Made by a program: the position numbers and the translations under genes
Shown: piece after piece, positions 5,535 to 7,473 of the stretch
How positions within the stretch are numbered: position 1 is the stretch's first letter
Layout of the letters: the number at the start of each line of letters is the position of its first letter
Notes under the pieces: model-generated
Databases searched by the model: none
What the model was told of the DNA's origin: nothing
What the model saw: only the letters and a program-made list of their open reading frames with translations
Assembly (NCBI GenBank): GCA_902468695.1
Contig: CABQZS010000151.1
Location: 1 to 7,473, forward strand
Source of the DNA: an uncultured Collinsella sp.
Lineage (GTDB): Bacteria; Actinomycetota; Coriobacteriia; Coriobacteriales; Coriobacteriaceae
Direction: 5' to 3'
Length of the DNA stretch: 7,473 nucleotides

Positions 5535-5571
5535 ATAAAAAACGAGGGAAGGCACACGTCCTTCCCTCGTT
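5535..5571 (-). terminator. Intrinsic terminator of aspS
   Basis: A perfect 12-bp stem, AACGAGGGAAGG and CCTTCCCTCGTT (5541-5552 and 5560-5571), encloses a 7-base loop and is followed on the minus strand by a run of six T. It starts 23 bases after the aspS stop. Confidence 0.95.
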
Positions 5572-5594
5572 ACGGGCAATATGTAGCCGCTTGT

Positions 5595-7382
5595 CTACAT
5601 CAGGCGCAGGCTGACGTCCTTGAGCTGGGCGCCGGAAACGGCACTCGGAGCGCCCGACATGAGGTCGGAGCCGCTGGCCGTCTTGGGGAATGCCATGACG
5701 TCGCGGATGGAATCGGAGCCGGTGAGCAGCATGCACACGCGGTCCAGGCCCAGAGCGAAACCGCCCATCGGGGGCGCACCAAACTTGAGGGCCTCCATGA
5801 GGAAGCCGAACTGCGACTCGGCGCGCTCCTCGGTAAAGCCCAGGAGCTTGAGCATGGACATCTGCATTTCGGCGTTGTGGATACGCATACCGCCGCCGCC
5901 GGCCTCAAAGCCGTCCATGACAAAGTCGTAGGTGCAGGAACCGGCTGCCAACGGGTCGGCCTCGATCTTGGCGATGTCGGTCTCGGTCGGCAGAGTGAAG
6001 GGCTGGTGCTCGGCTGCATAGGCCTTGCGGTCCTCATCCCAGTGGAACAGCGGGAAGTTGACGACCCACAGGAAGTCGTGGCCCTCGCGCTTGATCTCGA
6101 GTGTGTTGGCCATGTGAGAACGCATGCCGCCCAGGATCTCGTCAGAGAGCAGGCGCGGGCCGGCGGCGAACATCACAAGGTCGCCGGGCTCGACGTCCAT
6201 GCGCTCGCGCAGAGCCGCCATCTCCTCGTCCGAGAAGAACTTGACGATGGGGCTGTTGATGGAGCCGTCCTCGCGGAAGGCGATCCAGGCCAGGCCCTTG
6301 GCGCCAAACGTGGAAGCCACGCCGGCGAGCTTATCGATCTTGGCACGTGCCCAGGCACCGGCGCCCTTGGCGTTGATAGCCTTGACGACAGAGCCCTCCT
6401 CGTTTGCGGCAGTCGCAAAGACCTTGAACTTGGAGTTGGCAAAGATGTCGGTCAGGTCGACCAGGTGCATGCCATAGCGGGTATCGGGCTTGTCGGAGCC
6501 ATAGGTATCCATGGCCTCCCAGTAGTCCATACGACGCAGCGGCGTGGGCATCTCGACACCCATGCGACCGAAGGCATCGGCAAGAACCTCCTCGAGCGCG
6601 CTCATGACATCGTTCTGGTCCACGAAGGACATCTCGATATCGACCTGGGTGAACTCGGGCTGACGGTCGGCACGCAGGTCCTCGTCGCGGAAGCACTTGG
6701 CAACCTGGTAGTAGCGCTCAACGCCACCGACCATGAGCAGCTGCTTCAGGAGCTGCGGGGACTGCGGCAGGGCGTAGAAGTTACCCGGCTGGATACGGCT
6801 GGGGACGATGAAGTCACGAGCGCCCTCGGGCGTGGACTTAAACAGGGAGGGCGTCTCGACCTCCATGAACTCACGGTTGTGCAGCGCCTCGCGAATGGCA
6901 AAGGTAAAGTCGGAGCGCAGCTTGAGGTTGGCCATCATCTCGGGACGGCGGAGGTCCAGATAGCGATAGCGCAGGCGGGTGTCCTCGCTGGTCTCGATGC
7001 CGTCCTCGATCTGGAACGGCGGGGTGACGGACGTGTTGAGCACCTCGGCGTGGTCGGTCAGGACCTCGATCTCGCCGGTCGCGAGCTTGGTGTTGGTGGT
7101 CTCCTCGCCACGAGCGCGCACGACGCCGTGGATCTTGATGGGCCACTCAGGACGCATGGTCTCGGCGATCTTAAAGGCATCGCCATCGGAGTGCTCGGGG
7201 TCGAAGGTGAGCTGCGTGATGCCCTCGCGGTCGCGAAGGTCGCAGAAGATAAGGCCGCCGTGGTCGCGGCGACGGCTCACCCAACCGGTGAGGGTGACCT
7301 CTTCGCCCACGTTCTCGAAGCGAAGCTCGCCGCAGGTACGGGTGTGCATGGAATGCTCGTCGATGGGACGGGTCTGGCTCAT
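5595..7382 (-). CDS. aspS: Aspartyl-tRNA synthetase (probably non-discriminating)
   Basis: AspRS charges tRNA with aspartate in the cytosol. The 595 residues match the bacterial class IIb enzyme in full: an N-terminal OB-fold anticodon-binding domain (about 17-125, LTGWVSRRRDHGGLIFCDLRDREG), catalytic core with RYRYLDLRRPEM (138-149), motif 2 FRDEDLRADRQPEFTQVDIE (231-250), the bacterial GAD insertion (about 295-430), and motif 3 GFALGLDRVCMLLTG with Arg548. Residue 41 is His (RRRDHGG), where the discriminating Escherichia coli enzyme has Leu30. Pseudomonas aeruginosa has His31 there and its AspRS also charges tRNA-Asn. The enzyme may therefore feed a GatCAB amidotransferase route to Asn-tRNA; no gat gene is in view. 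I chose ATG 7382 over Met12 because AAAGGAGGATCAC, an extended Shine-Dalgarno, lies nine bases upstream. A terminator follows the gene. Confidence 0.97.
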   Translation of the reverse strand: MSQTRPIDEHSMHTRTCGELRFENVGEEVTLTGWVSRRRDHGGLIFCDLRDREGITQLTFDPEHSDGDAFKIAETMRPEWPIKIHGVVRARGEETTNTKLATGEIEVLTDHAEVLNTSVTPPFQIEDGIETSEDTRLRYRYLDLRRPEMMANLKLRSDFTFAIREALHNREFMEVETPSLFKSTPEGARDFIVPSRIQPGNFYALPQSPQLLKQLLMVGGVERYYQVAKCFRDEDLRADRQPEFTQVDIEMSFVDQNDVMSALEEVLADAFGRMGVEMPTPLRRMDYWEAMDTYGSDKPDTRYGMHLVDLTDIFANSKFKVFATAANEEGSVVKAINAKGAGAWARAKIDKLAGVASTFGAKGLAWIAFREDGSINSPIVKFFSDEEMAALRERMDVEPGDLVMFAAGPRLLSDEILGGMRSHMANTLEIKREGHDFLWVVNFPLFHWDEDRKAYAAEHQPFTLPTETDIAKIEADPLAAGSCTYDFVMDGFEAGGGGMRIHNAEMQMSMLKLLGFTEERAESQFGFLMEALKFGAPPMGGFALGLDRVCMLLTGSDSIRDVMAFPKTASGSDLMSGAPSAVSGAQLKDVSLRLM

Positions 7383-7403
7383 ACCAGTGATCCTCCTTTA
7401 TGG

Positions 7404-7445
7404 ATCTGTGCCGCCCCGTGTCGTTCCGGGCGGCGTCGTACAGAT
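7404..7445. promoter_or_regulatory. Extended stem-loop in the aspS leader
   Basis: ATCTGT (7404-7409) plus GCCGCCC (7410-7416) pair with GGGCGGC (7428-7434) and ACAGAT (7440-7445), with a 5-base bulge on one side and an 11-base loop. The stem ends about 22 bases before the aspS start codon, just before the ribosome binding site. It has no U-tract, so it is not a standard terminator of an upstream gene, and it is too small for a T-box. A leader or operon-internal hairpin is the best description. Confidence 0.45.
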
Positions 7446-7473
7446 TTGCCCAGCCTGCGTAAACCGCGCAGCC

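Noticed and set aside
5452..5736. Upstream extension of the HPr frame into aspS, giving a 177-residue protein
   Set aside because: The HPr fold starts at the ATG at 5451, which has its own ribosome binding site, and the aspS terminator lies inside the extension. The extra residues are unlike any domain.

Overview
The window looks like chromosomal DNA from a high-GC, anaerobic, gut-type Coriobacteriia member (Collinsella-like). That is an inference from codon usage, the clostridial/actinobacterial style of the FeoB and AspRS proteins, and the pairing of a feo operon with a large flavin/Fe-S ene-reductase. No rRNA or other marker gene is present to confirm it. Every gene I can support lies on the minus strand, so transcription runs from high to low coordinates.

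Reading in the direction of transcription: (i) about 7383-7473 is a leader with an extended stem-loop and a strong ribosome binding site; (ii) 7382-5595 is aspS, aspartyl-tRNA synthetase, closed by a textbook intrinsic terminator (5535-5571); (iii) 5451-5203 is a small HPr-family phosphocarrier with His15 intact but Asp at the Ser46 position and a CxxC motif, also closed by a strong terminator (5154-5195); (iv) 5014-2059 is a ferrous-iron uptake operon feoA-feoA-feoB, preceded by a 54-bp inverted-repeat region, with a terminator-like hairpin at the end of the first feoA, a second palindrome plus hairpin just before feoB, and a strong terminator after feoB (1996-2029); (v) 1882-1682 is a 66-residue FeoB-associated Cys-rich membrane protein beyond that terminator; (vi) 1579-1 is the N-terminal 526 residues of a multi-domain NADH:flavin oxidoreductase of the 2,4-dienoyl-CoA reductase/enoate reductase type, cut by the window edge.

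The functional core is Fe(II) import: FeoB is the GTPase-linked membrane permease, the two FeoA proteins are small cytosolic SH3-like partners, and the Cys-rich membrane peptide may supply the cysteine function that some FeoB proteins carry in their own C-terminus. The Fe-S flavoenzyme and the HPr-like protein are neighbours with no demonstrated link. Nothing resembles a mobile element, CRISPR array, phage or toxin-antitoxin system. The observations most worth following are the natural Ser46-to-Asp change in HPr and the layered inverted repeats in the feo operon. I see no convincing wholly new system here.
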